The notes: a model not told the origin generated them from the letters alone. A stretch of 11,466 bases of DNA from Labilithrix sp. (GCA_028287035.1 JAQBQL010000039.1:1-11466), one strand, 5' to 3'; shown: positions 1 through 7,236, counted from the first letter of the stretch. Made by a program: numbers and translations.

Positions 1-1280
1 TGGGCGAGCGCCGCGGCCCGGGCGCGCTCCTTCGCCTCGGCGGCGGCGCGCAGGCTCTCCTCGTGCGCTCGCTTCTGGGCAGCATGCGCCGCCTCGCGCT
101 CCTGGCGGCGGCGGGCGTGCGCGTCGAGGTCCATCTCGTGGCGCTCCAGGGCGGCGCGCGTCGCCGCGGCGGCCTTCTTGGACCGGCTGCGAAGGAGCGT
201 CGCCAGCGCCGCGAGCGCGACGAGCACGACGGCGATGATCCCGATGAACACGAGCCGCCGCTGCTTCGCGTGGTCCTCGACCGTGCCCTCGCCAGCGCCG
301 ATCGACGTCGACCCGATGGAGACGACGGAGGCAGCCTCGCTCTCCCCCGCCGCGTTGAGCCCGGAGCTCGCGAGGAGATCGTCGTACCGCGCCGCGGTGG
401 CGATCTCGACCGCCACCCGCGTCTCCTTCTCGGCCGCCGTGACGACGATCTCGAAGCTGCCCTCGGCGACGTCCTTCGCGGCCGTCACCTTGCCGGCCGC
501 GTCCACCGTCAGGCCGGGCGGCGCCCCCGGGCCGACCTTCCACGTCGTCGGGGTGCGGGTGCCGCAGCCCTTCGCATCGAGCACCGAGGCGCGTAGCTGG
601 AACGTCTCGCCGGCGCGAAGGAGCTTCCTCGAGGGGCGCACCTCGAGCCGCGCCGGAGCGCCGACGACGTCGCAGGCGCCCGGCTTCGGCTCCGGTGCGG
701 GCTTCGGCTCGGCGGCGGGCTGGGGCGGCGGCGCGGCGCTCGCGGCGGGCGCCTCGGTCACCACGTCGTAGGCGCGCGTGCGCTTCACGTCGGCGACGCA
801 GCGCCCGGTCCCGAGGACCACCTCGTAACGGCCGGTCTCGACGAGATCGATGTGCGCGTCGTTCTGGACGATGACGAGCGTGTTGAGGATGGCCTTCCGC
901 GCGTCGTTCGCCGGGGTGGAGCAGCGCGTGCGCCACGTCTTGCCGCCCGCGTCACGGGAGTGCGTCTCGCGCTGCAGCGTCGGCATCGGGTCGTAACAGG
1001 TGTTCGACCGGTACACCTTGCCGCCGCCGACGATGGCGAGCTCGTCGCCCTCGAGGCGCACCGTGACGGGCTCGCCGCCGCCCGTCGTGCTCGACGTGGG
1101 CGTGGGCCCGCAGCCGTCGGGCAGCCACTGCTGCACGGTCCACTCCTCGCGGAGCGCCCCCTGCTTCCAGCGGGCATCGACCTGGAGGTCGGCCCGCGCC
1201 GTCCGTGCGGACGCGACGAACGCAAAGAAGGAGAGAAACGCGACGAAGCCCGCGAGCGCGCGCCCTTTGCGGCCTGCCAT
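1..1280 (-). CDS. Ig-like domain membrane-anchored envelope protein, partial (C-terminus off window)
   Basis: The reading frame is open from an ATG at 1280-1278 to the left edge (426 codons seen, no stop), so the C-terminus is missing. Residues 1-30 form a signal peptide with a basic start (MAGRKGR), a hydrophobic core and an ARA cleavage site before D31. Residues 31-175 are a region I do not recognise, with cysteines at 57, 95, 120 and 161. Residues 180-201 are a Pro/Ala/Lys/Glu linker. Residues 210-293 resemble a bacterial Ig-like (Big) domain, with pattern LEVRPS..LLRAGETFQL and LTVDAAGKVTA. One transmembrane helix follows at about 343-363 (LVFIGIIAVVLVALAALATLL core), then an Ala/Arg/Glu-rich coiled-coil-like tail from 366. 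The inferred topology is an exported N-terminal part with a cytoplasmic helical tail. Function is unknown. It is divergent from the OmpA gene. Confidence 0.8.
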   Translation of the reverse strand, partial: MAGRKGRALAGFVAFLSFFAFVASARTARADLQVDARWKQGALREEWTVQQWLPDGCGPTPTSSTTGGGEPVTVRLEGDELAIVGGGKVYRSNTCYDPMPTLQRETHSRDAGGKTWRTRCSTPANDARKAILNTLVIVQNDAHIDLVETGRYEVVLGTGRCVADVKRTRAYDVVTEAPAASAAPPPQPAAEPKPAPEPKPGACDVVGAPARLEVRPSRKLLRAGETFQLRASVLDAKGCGTRTPTTWKVGPGAPPGLTVDAAGKVTAAKDVAEGSFEIVVTAAEKETRVAVEIATAARYDDLLASSGLNAAGESEAASVVSIGSTSIGAGEGTVEDHAKQRRLVFIGIIAVVLVALAALATLLRSRSKKAAAATRAALERHEMDLDAHARRRQEREAAHAAQKRAHEESLRAAAEAKERARAAALA

Positions 1281-1289
1281 CAGGCGCCG

Positions 1290-1295
1290 AGCATA
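1290..1295 (-). promoter_or_regulatory. -10-like box before the Ig-like membrane protein gene
   Basis: On the minus strand TATGCT lies 9 bases before the ATG at 1280. It fits TAnnnT, and the short gap suggests a near-leaderless transcript. A CGGCG direct repeat flanks the box. No convincing -35 or Shine-Dalgarno sequence was seen. It is inferred from spacing shared with other genes in this window. Confidence 0.35.
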
Positions 1296-1338
1296 CGCCG
1301 AGGAGGCGCGGGGCCCTCGCGGATTTTTCCCCATGAAA

Positions 1339-1356
1339 GACGGTTGTGTTACCGTC
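1339..1356 (+). promoter_or_regulatory. Inverted repeat overlapping an extended -10-like box before the OmpA gene
   Basis: GACGGT (1339-1344) and ACCGTC (1351-1356) form a perfect 6-base inverted repeat with a 6-base centre. TACCGT at 1350-1355 fits TAnnnT and is preceded by TG at 1347-1348, as in an extended -10. Only 6 bases separate it from the GTG at 1362, which suggests a leaderless mRNA. The repeat could be an operator. No clear -35 is visible. Confidence 0.4.
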
Positions 1357-1361
1357 GAGGC

Positions 1362-3353
1362 GTGAAGGTGTCGACCAACGTCGCTCGACGTTTTGGCCCA
1401 TTTCTGGCGGGTTTTACCGCCTTCGTCGCCACCGTGTCGGGGGGCCTCCACGGCGCTCGACCCGCGCTGGCCCAGCCAAAGGTCAGCGCCATCCCAGGTG
1501 GCAATGGCGACGGGTTCGACACCCACCTGTTCCGCCCAGCGATGGACTCGAAGGGGTTCTTCGCGACCAACGGCTCCGACATCCTCGGCCACAACGACAT
1601 CAGCCTCGCGCTGGTGATCGACTACGGCCGCAACATCCTCCGCGTCTCGGACCGCGGGCAGGACGCCAGGCAGCTCATCAGCCACTCCTTCCAGGGGACG
1701 TTCTCGTTCAACTACGGGCTCGGCAACCTGCTCGTCCTCGGGCTCGACCTGCCGGTCAACCTGATGTCCGGCGAGGCACAGGTGAACCACGCGACGCCCG
1801 CGCAGGCCACGCAGGTCGGCCTCACCGCGAGCGGCGCCAACGGCAACCAGTGGTTTTCCGACCAGTTCGACTCGCAGACCATCGGGTTCCTCGCGCTCCA
1901 CGCGAAGCTGCGCCTCCTCCGCATCGAGAGGGGCTTCGGCCTCGCATTCTCGACGCAGGTCGGCGTGCCTCTCTCCGATGCGCCGCGTGACGCCGGCGCC
2001 GATCCCACGGTCTGGGTGTGGCCGCAGCTCATCGGCGAGAAGCGCTTCGGATCGCTCGGCCAGTTCAAGGTCGGCGCGAACGTCGGCTTCCGCGCGCACG
2101 GCCCGAGCGACACCGTCATCGACCTCCGCCACGGTCAGTTCAGGGACGGCAACCGCATCACCTACGGCGCCGGACTCGCGTACCGCGTGCTCGAGCCGGT
2201 CGACATCGTCGCCGACACGTACGCGACGTACCTGACGAGCGGCGACACCGGGATCAAGGCCTCGAACGAGGTGCTCGGCGGTCTCAAGATCTTCGTCGAG
2301 CGGAACAGCTACCTGATGCTCGGCGCCGGTCCGCGCTACACGAGCGGCTTCGAGGCCGCCGACTTCCGGGCGGTCGTCGGCTTCATCTTCGAGCCCTCCA
2401 TCGGCGACCGCGACGGCGACGGCCTCAAGGACGACGTCGACAAGTGCCCCGACAACCCGGAGGACTTCGACGGGTTCCAGGACGCCGACGGCTGCCCCGA
2501 GCCCGACAACGACAACGACGGCATCCTCGACAAGGACGACCGCTGTCCGAACGAGCCCGAGGACCGCGACGGCGATCAGGACCAGGACGGCTGCCCCGAG
2601 GGCTCCGACGGCGACCGCGACGGCGACGGCATCCCGGACTCGAAGGACAAGTGCCCCGACGATCCGGAGGACAAGGACGGCTTCCAGGACAAGGACGGCT
2701 GCCCCGATCCCGACAACGACAACGACGGGATCCCCGACAAGAAGGATCTCTGCCCGAACGACCCCGAGGACAAGGACGGCTTCGAGGACAAGGACGGCTG
2801 CCCCGATCCCGACAACGACAAGGACCAGATCCCCGACGTCGTCGACAAGTGTCCGAACGAGCCCGAGACCTACAACGGCTACCAGGACGAGGACGGCTGC
2901 CCGGACAAGGGCTCGGTCATCATCGACGGCAACGCGCTCGTCATCCTGAAGAAGATCAAGTTCAAGACGGCCTCGGCGGAGATCCTGCCGGAGTCGAACG
3001 AGATCCTCGACGCGGTCGCGGCGACGGTCATCCACCATCCGGAGTTCACGCTCCTCGAGATCGCCGGACACGCCGACGAGCGCGCGACCGACGAGTACAA
3101 CCTGAAGCTCACGCAGGACCGCGTGAACAGCGTCATGAACGCCCTCGTCCAGCGGAAGGTCCCGAAGGACCACCTGCGGAGCAAGGGCTACGGCGAGTTC
3201 TGCCCCGAGGATCCCGGCCACGACGAGAACGCCTGGGAGAAGAACCGGCGCGTCGAGTTCAAGATCGTGAAGCAGCAGTCGGGGCCCACGGGCGTCGAGC
3301 TCGGCTGCGAGAACGCGACCAAGCACGGCGTCAAGCCGGACGCGATTCCGTGA
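1362..3353 (+). CDS. OmpA-family outer-membrane protein with thrombospondin type 3 repeats
   Basis: The product is 663 residues. Residues 1-37 are a signal peptide ending ALA|Q. Residues about 40-345 are a predicted beta-barrel-like region with many alternating polar/apolar stretches. Residues 349-515 are acidic, calcium-binding-type TSP3 repeats (DxDxDGxxDxxDxCP) with ten Cys-Pro marks. Residues about 525-642 are an OmpA C-terminal peptidoglycan-binding domain, with GHADERATDEYNLKLTQDRV and a terminal KNRRVEFK. The Asp in TDEYN and the Arg in TQDRV match the usual diaminopimelate-binding pair. The likely role is to tether the outer membrane to the cell wall. The start is uncertain by two codons. 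GTG 1362 suits the -10-like box; GTG 1368 has GAGG (1357-1360) seven bases upstream. The open frame continues upstream to 852, but that part is antisense to the neighbouring gene and precedes the signal peptide. Confidence 0.93.
   Translation: MKVSTNVARRFGPFLAGFTAFVATVSGGLHGARPALAQPKVSAIPGGNGDGFDTHLFRPAMDSKGFFATNGSDILGHNDISLALVIDYGRNILRVSDRGQDARQLISHSFQGTFSFNYGLGNLLVLGLDLPVNLMSGEAQVNHATPAQATQVGLTASGANGNQWFSDQFDSQTIGFLALHAKLRLLRIERGFGLAFSTQVGVPLSDAPRDAGADPTVWVWPQLIGEKRFGSLGQFKVGANVGFRAHGPSDTVIDLRHGQFRDGNRITYGAGLAYRVLEPVDIVADTYATYLTSGDTGIKASNEVLGGLKIFVERNSYLMLGAGPRYTSGFEAADFRAVVGFIFEPSIGDRDGDGLKDDVDKCPDNPEDFDGFQDADGCPEPDNDNDGILDKDDRCPNEPEDRDGDQDQDGCPEGSDGDRDGDGIPDSKDKCPDDPEDKDGFQDKDGCPDPDNDNDGIPDKKDLCPNDPEDKDGFEDKDGCPDPDNDKDQIPDVVDKCPNEPETYNGYQDEDGCPDKGSVIIDGNALVILKKIKFKTASAEILPESNEILDAVAATVIHHPEFTLLEIAGHADERATDEYNLKLTQDRVNSVMNALVQRKVPKDHLRSKGYGEFCPEDPGHDENAWEKNRRVEFKIVKQQSGPTGVELGCENATKHGVKPDAIP
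2406..2906 (+). repeat. Thrombospondin type 3 repeat array
   Basis: Coding repeats alternate DKCP-type and DGCP-type half-units rich in GAC codons. Units starting at 2670 and 2769 are 99 bases apart. Their first roughly 50 bases differ at one position (CAG versus GAG), pointing to a recent in-frame duplication. Known TSP3 repeats wrap calcium ions; calcium binding here is inferred. Confidence 0.85.
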
Positions 3354-3369
3354 ACCCCCTGACGCGTGG

Positions 3370-3389
3370 AGGGGCGGCCTTCCGCCCCT
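3370..3389 (+). terminator. Hairpin downstream of the OmpA gene
   Basis: AGGGGCGG (3370-3377) pairs perfectly with CCGCCCCT (3382-3389) across a CCTT loop, 16 bases after the OmpA stop. There is no proper T-tract after it, only CCTTGTCC. It could be a weak intrinsic terminator or an mRNA 3' end stabiliser. Confidence 0.4.
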
Positions 3390-3392
3390 GCC

Positions 3393-3425
3393 TTGTCCCG
3401 CGCCGCGCGAGGCCTATCCTCGCGC
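3393..3425 (+). promoter_or_regulatory. Promoter with inverted repeat before the GFA-family gene
   Basis: TTGTCC (3393-3398) and TATCCT (3415-3420) are spaced 16 bases apart, a plausible -35/-10 pair. The -10 ends 6 bases before the ATG at 3427, so transcription would begin at or next to the start codon. A perfect 8-base inverted repeat, GCGCGAGG (3405-3412) and CCTCGCGC (3418-3425) around CCTAT, overlaps the -10. It could be an operator or a start-site hairpin. Confidence 0.45.
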
Positions 3426-3426
3426 C

Positions 3427-3882
3427 ATGAAGCTTCCTCTCGACGGCGGCTGCCGCTGCGATCGCGTCCGGCTGCGGATCACCGGGGCGCCGCTCATCAC
3501 GGCTGCTTGTCATTGCCGAGGCTGCCAGCGCATGTCTTCGAGCGCCTTCTCGCTGACCGCGATCTGCCCGGCGGACGCCTTCGAGGTGACCGAGGGCGAG
3601 CCGGTGGTCGGCGGGCTCCGCGGTCCGGACGCCCAGCACTTCTTCTGCGCGTACTGCATGACGTGGATGTTCACGCGGCCGGCCGTGCTGCCGCACATCG
3701 TCAACGTTCGTCCGACCATGTTCGACGACCGCACGTGGTTCTCGCCGTTCATCGAGACATTCACCAAGACGAAGCTTCCGTGGGCGGTGACGGGCGCGCA
3801 GCATTCGTTCGACGAGCTCCCGCCGCTCGAAGCGTATGCTTCGCTGATCGACGCGTTCGCCGCGCGCAGCGGGTCGGCCTAG
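3427..3882 (+). CDS. GFA-family zinc-binding protein (glutathione-dependent formaldehyde-activating enzyme/CENP-V fold)
   Basis: The product is 151 residues, the normal size for this family. All seven family cysteines are present: C9 and C11 (GGCRC), C28, C30 and C33 (CHCRGC), and C74 and C77 (FFCAYC). Founding members are reported to speed condensation of formaldehyde with glutathione, but most members have no proven substrate, so the specific reaction is not assigned. There is no signal peptide or membrane helix, so it should be cytosolic. The ATG at 3427 is immediately preceded by a hairpin and a -10-like box, and no Shine-Dalgarno is visible. It is convergent with the HTTM gene, 19 bases apart, and appears monocistronic. 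Confidence 0.9.
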   Translation: MKLPLDGGCRCDRVRLRITGAPLITAACHCRGCQRMSSSAFSLTAICPADAFEVTEGEPVVGGLRGPDAQHFFCAYCMTWMFTRPAVLPHIVNVRPTMFDDRTWFSPFIETFTKTKLPWAVTGAQHSFDELPPLEAYASLIDAFAARSGSA

Positions 3883-3901
3883 CGCGGGGCGGAAACGAAG
3901 G

Positions 3902-4810
3902 TCAGGCGCGAAGCGTCCGGCGCAGGCGCGCTGCGACGCGCTCGAGGCGCTCCGACGAGAGGTGCCCGGCGAGGATGAGCGTCGCCATCAGCATGGCGAA
4001 GTAGCGCACCGGGCCGAACATGAGCCCGATCATCGCGTGCATCGAGACCGCCGCGACCACCGCGTACGGACGCGTGCGGCGCCAGCCGAACCAGAGCGGC
4101 GCGAACGACTCGAGGACGAGCGTGAACACCTGGAACAGCGTCCACGCGAAGGCGGGAAGCGCGTTCGCGAGGAGGAGCGTCACGCTCGTCTGGTAGGTGC
4201 TGTGGAGGTGCGACCAGAGCACGTACGGCTGGTGCAGCCAGTCGCCCCGCGCCTTCGCGATGCCCGACGCGCAGTAGATCGTCGGGATCAGGATCTGGAA
4301 GAACCGCACCGAGCCGCTCACCACGTGCGTCGGGAGGGGCGCCGCCGGATCCTTCTTCGTGGCGCGCCACGCGTCGATGCCGAAACGCGAGCCGCACGGG
4401 GAGAGCGCGAGGGCGAGGCCGATCATCGGGGCCATCTTGCTGACGCTGAAGGCGGCCAAGCGATCCGAGAGGGCCACCCACGCCGCGATCGCCGCGAAGG
4501 GGATTGCGGCGCGGCGCGCCTGGTACCCGAGGCTCACCGCGAGGCCCGACACGACGAACGCCGCCGCCATCGTCCAGGCCGCCCAGTCGGGGAGCGATGG
4601 GAGATAGAACGGCTGCCGCGGATCGGAGACGCCGAGGTCGGGCACGCGGAAGCCGGCGGTGCCCAGCCACTCGTCGGCGTACGCGATGCGCGACGCCATG
4701 AACCCGAGGATCGCGAGCGGCGCGGCGATCCGTACGAGCTCGAGGCGCAGCACGGGGACGGGCCTTTCCAGCCAGACGAGGAAACGGTCGCCGACGAAGG
4801 GCCGGCTCAC
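3902..4810 (-). CDS. HTTM / vitamin K-dependent gamma-carboxylase-like membrane protein
   Basis: The product is 302 residues with about eight hydrophobic segments (roughly 24-40, 75-96, 101-118, 125-137, 168-185, 212-237, 249-266 and 268-283). The stretch IYCASGIAKARGDW (178-191) and the following LESFAPLWFG..RP...V....H match the HTTM domain, the membrane part related to vitamin K-dependent gamma-carboxylase. Bacterial HTTM proteins lack the lumenal domain of the animal enzyme and mostly have no known substrate, so activity is not claimed. It starts with GTG, and its first four bases (GTGA) overlap the stop of the preceding gene, so translation is probably coupled. It is the last gene of the kinase unit. 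Its C-terminus is basic (RLERVAARLRRTLRA). Confidence 0.85.
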   Translation of the reverse strand: MSRPFVGDRFLVWLERPVPVLRLELVRIAAPLAILGFMASRIAYADEWLGTAGFRVPDLGVSDPRQPFYLPSLPDWAAWTMAAAFVVSGLAVSLGYQARRAAIPFAAIAAWVALSDRLAAFSVSKMAPMIGLALALSPCGSRFGIDAWRATKKDPAAPLPTHVVSGSVRFFQILIPTIYCASGIAKARGDWLHQPYVLWSHLHSTYQTSVTLLLANALPAFAWTLFQVFTLVLESFAPLWFGWRRTRPYAVVAAVSMHAMIGLMFGPVRYFAMLMATLILAGHLSSERLERVAARLRRTLRA

Positions 4811-5493
4811 GGGTCGGTCTCCTTCTCGGTGTCGGTGCGGCTATCGCGCGGGCCGGGCTGCTCGCTGCGGTCGTCGGGCTCGGCGGGGACGGAGCGCGGG
4901 CCGCACGTGCTCTCGCGCCGCGCGCTCGTCGTCCAGTACCAGGCGTGTCGCTCCTCGGCGGAGTACGTCGGGAGCGGCCGCCGCTCGAAGGGCGCGACGT
5001 GCTCGCCGGGCGCGGGATAGGCGATGCGCAGGCTCGAGAAGCGGACGCCCGCGATGGGCACCTCGTGCTGCTCGTTGTAGCGGCGGATCACGTAGTCCTC
5101 GAGCGCCCGCATGACGACGCGGTTCTTCCGGTAGAACTGGAGGGCGCGCTGGAAGCGGTTCTCCTTGTTGTCACGATCGATGCGGAAATAAGGGCGAACG
5201 TCGATCTCGGTCCAGCGTCGCTCGGTGCACGACCAGCCCTCGGCGCGGTAGTCGATGACCTTCGGCGCCGCCGTGACGAAGAGCGCCGCGATCTGCGAGA
5301 AGTAGATCCAGAACCGCGGCGCGAGCCGCGCCGGGAAGTTGCTGCCGACGCCGTCGAGCCACACCGTCGCCAGGTACAGACCGGCGACCGCGATCCACAC
5401 GCCGCGGAACCGCGAGGTGACGCGGGCAGGCTCGTTCTTCCGCTTCTTCTTCTTCCGCGGCGGCGGGAGCGGGGGATCGTCTTCCTCGGCCAC
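4807..5493 (-). CDS. Membrane protein of unknown function, partner of the HTTM protein
   Basis: The product is 228 residues from a GTG start. The N-terminus is acidic then proline-rich and strongly basic (RKKKKRKNE, 13-21). Hydrophobic segments lie at about 31-48 and 61-77, so there are one or two membrane helices. Residues 78-190 form a soluble domain rich in Arg, Tyr and Trp (DYRAEGWSCTERRW, FYRKNRVVMRALEDYVIRRY). The tail from 191 is Ser/Asp/Glu/Pro-rich and probably disordered. I do not recognise the family. It begins 21 bases after the ROK kinase stop and overlaps the HTTM gene by 4 bases, so it likely acts with the HTTM protein, for example as an accessory subunit. No clear Shine-Dalgarno was seen. 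Confidence 0.75.
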   Translation of the reverse strand: MAEEDDPPLPPPRKKKKRKNEPARVTSRFRGVWIAVAGLYLATVWLDGVGSNFPARLAPRFWIYFSQIAALFVTAAPKVIDYRAEGWSCTERRWTEIDVRPYFRIDRDNKENRFQRALQFYRKNRVVMRALEDYVIRRYNEQHEVPIAGVRFSSLRIAYPAPGEHVAPFERRPLPTYSAEERHAWYWTTSARRESTCGPRSVPAEPDDRSEQPGPRDSRTDTEKETDP

Positions 5494-5514
5494 GGCAGCT
5501 GGTTAGCACGACCG

Positions 5515-6483
5515 CTACGGGTCGAGGAGGGCAGCGCCCAGCACGCCCGCGCTGTCGCCGAGCTCGTTCTTCACGATCCGCGTGAGGAGCTCGTCGTTGA
5601 AGGTCCAGCGCGCGACCGCGCGGACGCCTTCGTCGTACAGCACGTCGAGGTTCGAGACGCCGCCGCCGAGCACGATGACGTCGGGGTCGAGCACGTTGAC
5701 GATCATCGAGAGCGCCCGCCCGAGCAGCTCGAGGCGCTCGGTCAGGAGCGGCGCCGCGACGGGGTCACCGGCGGCGGCGAGCTCCGCGATGCGCGCGAGG
5801 CCGATGCCGCTGGCGCCGCTCCGCGCCTCGTAGGCGCGCTCGATCGCCGGCCCCGAGAGGAACGTCTCGATGCAGCCGCGGCGGCCGCAGTAACAGGGCG
5901 GTCCGGAGGTCGGCTCGAGCGGCACGTGCCCCCATTCGCCGGCGATGCTCTGCGCGCCCTCCCAGGCACGCGCGCGGCCGCCGGCCTCGTCGCGGAGCGT
6001 GATGCCTCCGCCGACGCCGGTGCCGAGGATGACGCCGAAGGACACGCGGGCGTCGCGCGCGGCGCCCCAGACCGCCTCGGCGAGCGCGAAGCAGTTCGCG
6101 TCGTTCGCGAACGCCACGTCGTCCTTGCCGAGGGCGCGGGCGACGTCGGCGTGGAAGGGACGACCGTTCAGGACCGTGGTGTTGGCGTTCTTGACGAGCG
6201 GCACGGCGCTCCGCGAGCCATCGGCGGCTCGCGTGGTGACCGAGCCCGGCATGCTCACGCCGACGCGGGTCGCGGCAAGGGCCGCCGCGTCGAGGCCGGC
6301 CTGCGAGGCGACTGCGGTGACGAGGTCCCGCACGCGAAGGACGATGTGGTCGTAGCCGCGATCGCGCTCGGTGGCGACGCGGTGGCGGGCGAGGACCTCG
6401 GGCTCGGGGCCGCCCATGCGCACGACCACCGCCTCGATCTTGGTGCCGCCGAGATCGACGCCGATGCGGACGGGGCGGCTCAC
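5515..6483 (-). CDS. ROK-family sugar kinase (glucokinase/fructokinase type)
   Basis: The product is 322 residues, full length for the family, from a GTG start. ROK motifs appear in order. The phosphate loop is DLGGTK (10-15). LNGRPF (105-110) lies in the sugar region. NDANCFALAE (127-136) contains the catalytic Asp128. GTGVGGGI is at 154-161. GEWGH..LE (182-190) is followed by the zinc site CYCGRRGCIE, so H186, C197, C199 and C204 are all present. VLGGGVSN is at 271-278. It should phosphorylate a hexose with ATP in the cytosol. The motifs resemble glucose/fructose kinases most, but the exact sugar cannot be read from sequence. It has no N-terminal DNA-binding domain, so it is a kinase and not a ROK repressor. 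It leads a unit with the two downstream membrane-protein genes. Confidence 0.93.
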   Translation of the reverse strand: MSRPVRIGVDLGGTKIEAVVVRMGGPEPEVLARHRVATERDRGYDHIVLRVRDLVTAVASQAGLDAAALAATRVGVSMPGSVTTRAADGSRSAVPLVKNANTTVLNGRPFHADVARALGKDDVAFANDANCFALAEAVWGAARDARVSFGVILGTGVGGGITLRDEAGGRARAWEGAQSIAGEWGHVPLEPTSGPPCYCGRRGCIETFLSGPAIERAYEARSGASGIGLARIAELAAAGDPVAAPLLTERLELLGRALSMIVNVLDPDVIVLGGGVSNLDVLYDEGVRAVARWTFNDELLTRIVKNELGDSAGVLGAALLDP

Positions 6484-6490
6484 CCGGGCG

Positions 6491-6496
6491 AGTCTA
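6491..6496 (-). promoter_or_regulatory. -10-like box before the ROK kinase gene
   Basis: On the minus strand TAGACT (TAnnnT) ends 7 bases before the GTG at 6483. No Shine-Dalgarno is present in the gap, which suits a leaderless mRNA. No -35 was recognised. Confidence 0.4.
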
Positions 6497-6536
6497 CACG
6501 AGCGGAAATGGGCGCTGCCTCGCGAAGCGCCGCGGC

Positions 6537-6542
6537 TACGAT
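6537..6542 (+). promoter_or_regulatory. -10-like box before the AgmX-like lipoprotein gene
   Basis: TACGAT (TAnnnT) ends 7 bases before the ATG at 6550. If used, it would exclude the upstream in-frame ATG at 6541 from the mRNA. A GGCGCT/AGCGCC inverted repeat (6511-6516 and 6526-6531) lies just upstream, where a -35 would be. Confidence 0.35.
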
Positions 6543-6549
6543 GAGCGTC

Positions 6550-6933
6550 ATGTCACTCGCGCGCGCGGTGCTGTTGGCAGGGATCGCGCTGGCGAGCTGC
6601 GGAGCGCAGGTCCGGCCGGAGACCTCGGCGCGCACCCGGCTCGACGACGGCGCGGCGCTCACGAAAGCGTCGGTCGACGCGGTCATCCAGGCGCACGCCG
6701 CGGGGATCGCCGGCTGCTACGAGCGCTTCGCGAAGGCGGAGGGCCGGCCGATGGGCGTCGTCCGGCTCGGCTGGACCGTGGAGCCGAGCGGCGCGGTCGC
6801 CGACGTGCAGGTGGTGTCGACGACGCTGCGCAGCACCTCGATCGAGGGCTGCATGCGCGACGAGGTGAGCCGGTGGACCTTCCCGCGCGCCGCCGAACGG
6901 AGCGTGGTCGCCGAGCACCCGTTCACGTTCTAG
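6550..6933 (+). CDS. Lipoprotein with AgmX/PglI (TonB-like) C-terminal domain
   Basis: The product is 127 residues. The signal peptide ends in the lipobox LASC (lipid Cys17), followed by Gly, so outer-membrane sorting is likely. The remainder matches the AgmX/PglI C-terminal domain common in myxobacteria. HAAGIAGCYERF gives Cys56, RLGWTVEPSGAVADVQVVS is the GxxxVxxV core, and IEGCMRDEVSRWTFP gives Cys101 and the W.FP motif. It ends in the typical HPFTF. In known proteins this domain sits at the end of gliding or envelope proteins; here it is nearly the whole mature protein. The partner is unknown. An ATG at 6541 (130 residues) is the alternative start. It is divergent from the kinase and ends 9 bases from the convergent small lipoprotein gene. 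Confidence 0.82.
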   Translation: MSLARAVLLAGIALASCGAQVRPETSARTRLDDGAALTKASVDAVIQAHAAGIAGCYERFAKAEGRPMGVVRLGWTVEPSGAVADVQVVSTTLRSTSIEGCMRDEVSRWTFPRAAERSVVAEHPFTF

Positions 6934-6942
6934 CGGGCGCGC

Positions 6943-7230
6943 TCACTTGCACTGCGCGTTGCTGGCGAGGCTCGCGAGCGTCGCCTTGCAGCCGACCACG
7001 AGGGCGCGCTTTCCCTCCTCGGTCGCCGCCGTCGCCTTCCACGCCTCCTGCTGCGCCTTGAAGCCTTGCTCGGCTGTCGACCGGGCGGGGGCCGGCATGT
7101 TCGCGAGGCAGGTCTGGTACTTCGCGATGTACGTGTCGCAGTCGCTGACGCCGATGGTGCCCGCGGGCGGCTCCTCTTTCCTGGAGCAGCCCGCGAGGAG
7201 CATCAGCGAAGCGGCGAGGAGCGTCCTCAT
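6943..7230 (-). CDS. Small four-cysteine lipoprotein downstream of prfB
   Basis: The product is 95 residues. The signal peptide ends in LLAGC (lipid Cys15). The mature part has four more cysteines at 31, 41, 81 and 94, in a pattern CxxYIxxYxxC...MP...R...AW......C...C. They could form two disulfides in the periplasm. This pattern recurs in unnamed myxobacterial lipoproteins as far as I recall; no function is known to me. The ATG is only 6 bases after the prfB stop with no Shine-Dalgarno, so it is probably translated by coupling or reinitiation after prfB. Confidence 0.75.
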   Translation of the reverse strand: MRTLLAASLMLLAGCSRKEEPPAGTIGVSDCDTYIAKYQTCLANMPAPARSTAEQGFKAQQEAWKATAATEEGKRALVVGCKATLASLASNAQCK

Positions 7231-7236
7231 CGCGCG

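Noticed and set aside
852..1361. N-terminal extension of the OmpA frame by 170 codons
   Set aside because: It is antisense to the Ig-like protein, of low-complexity Arg/Ala composition, and lies upstream of a clear signal peptide.
1333..1365. Short leader ORF whose TGA overlaps the OmpA GTG
   Set aside because: It has 10 codons and no Shine-Dalgarno, and it lies across the proposed -10 and inverted repeat, so it is probably not transcribed.
2406..2906. CRISPR-like or non-coding tandem repeat
   Set aside because: The repeats are in-frame TSP3 protein motifs with no unique spacers.
5515..6483. ROK transcriptional repressor (NagC/XylR type)
   Set aside because: There is no N-terminal helix-turn-helix; the protein starts directly with the ATP-binding DLGGTK motif.
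4945..6933. A 662-codon open frame on the plus strand across the kinase unit
   Set aside because: It is antisense to three genes with strong motifs, which is common in GC-rich DNA. Only its last 127-130 codons (AgmX-like lipoprotein) are supported.
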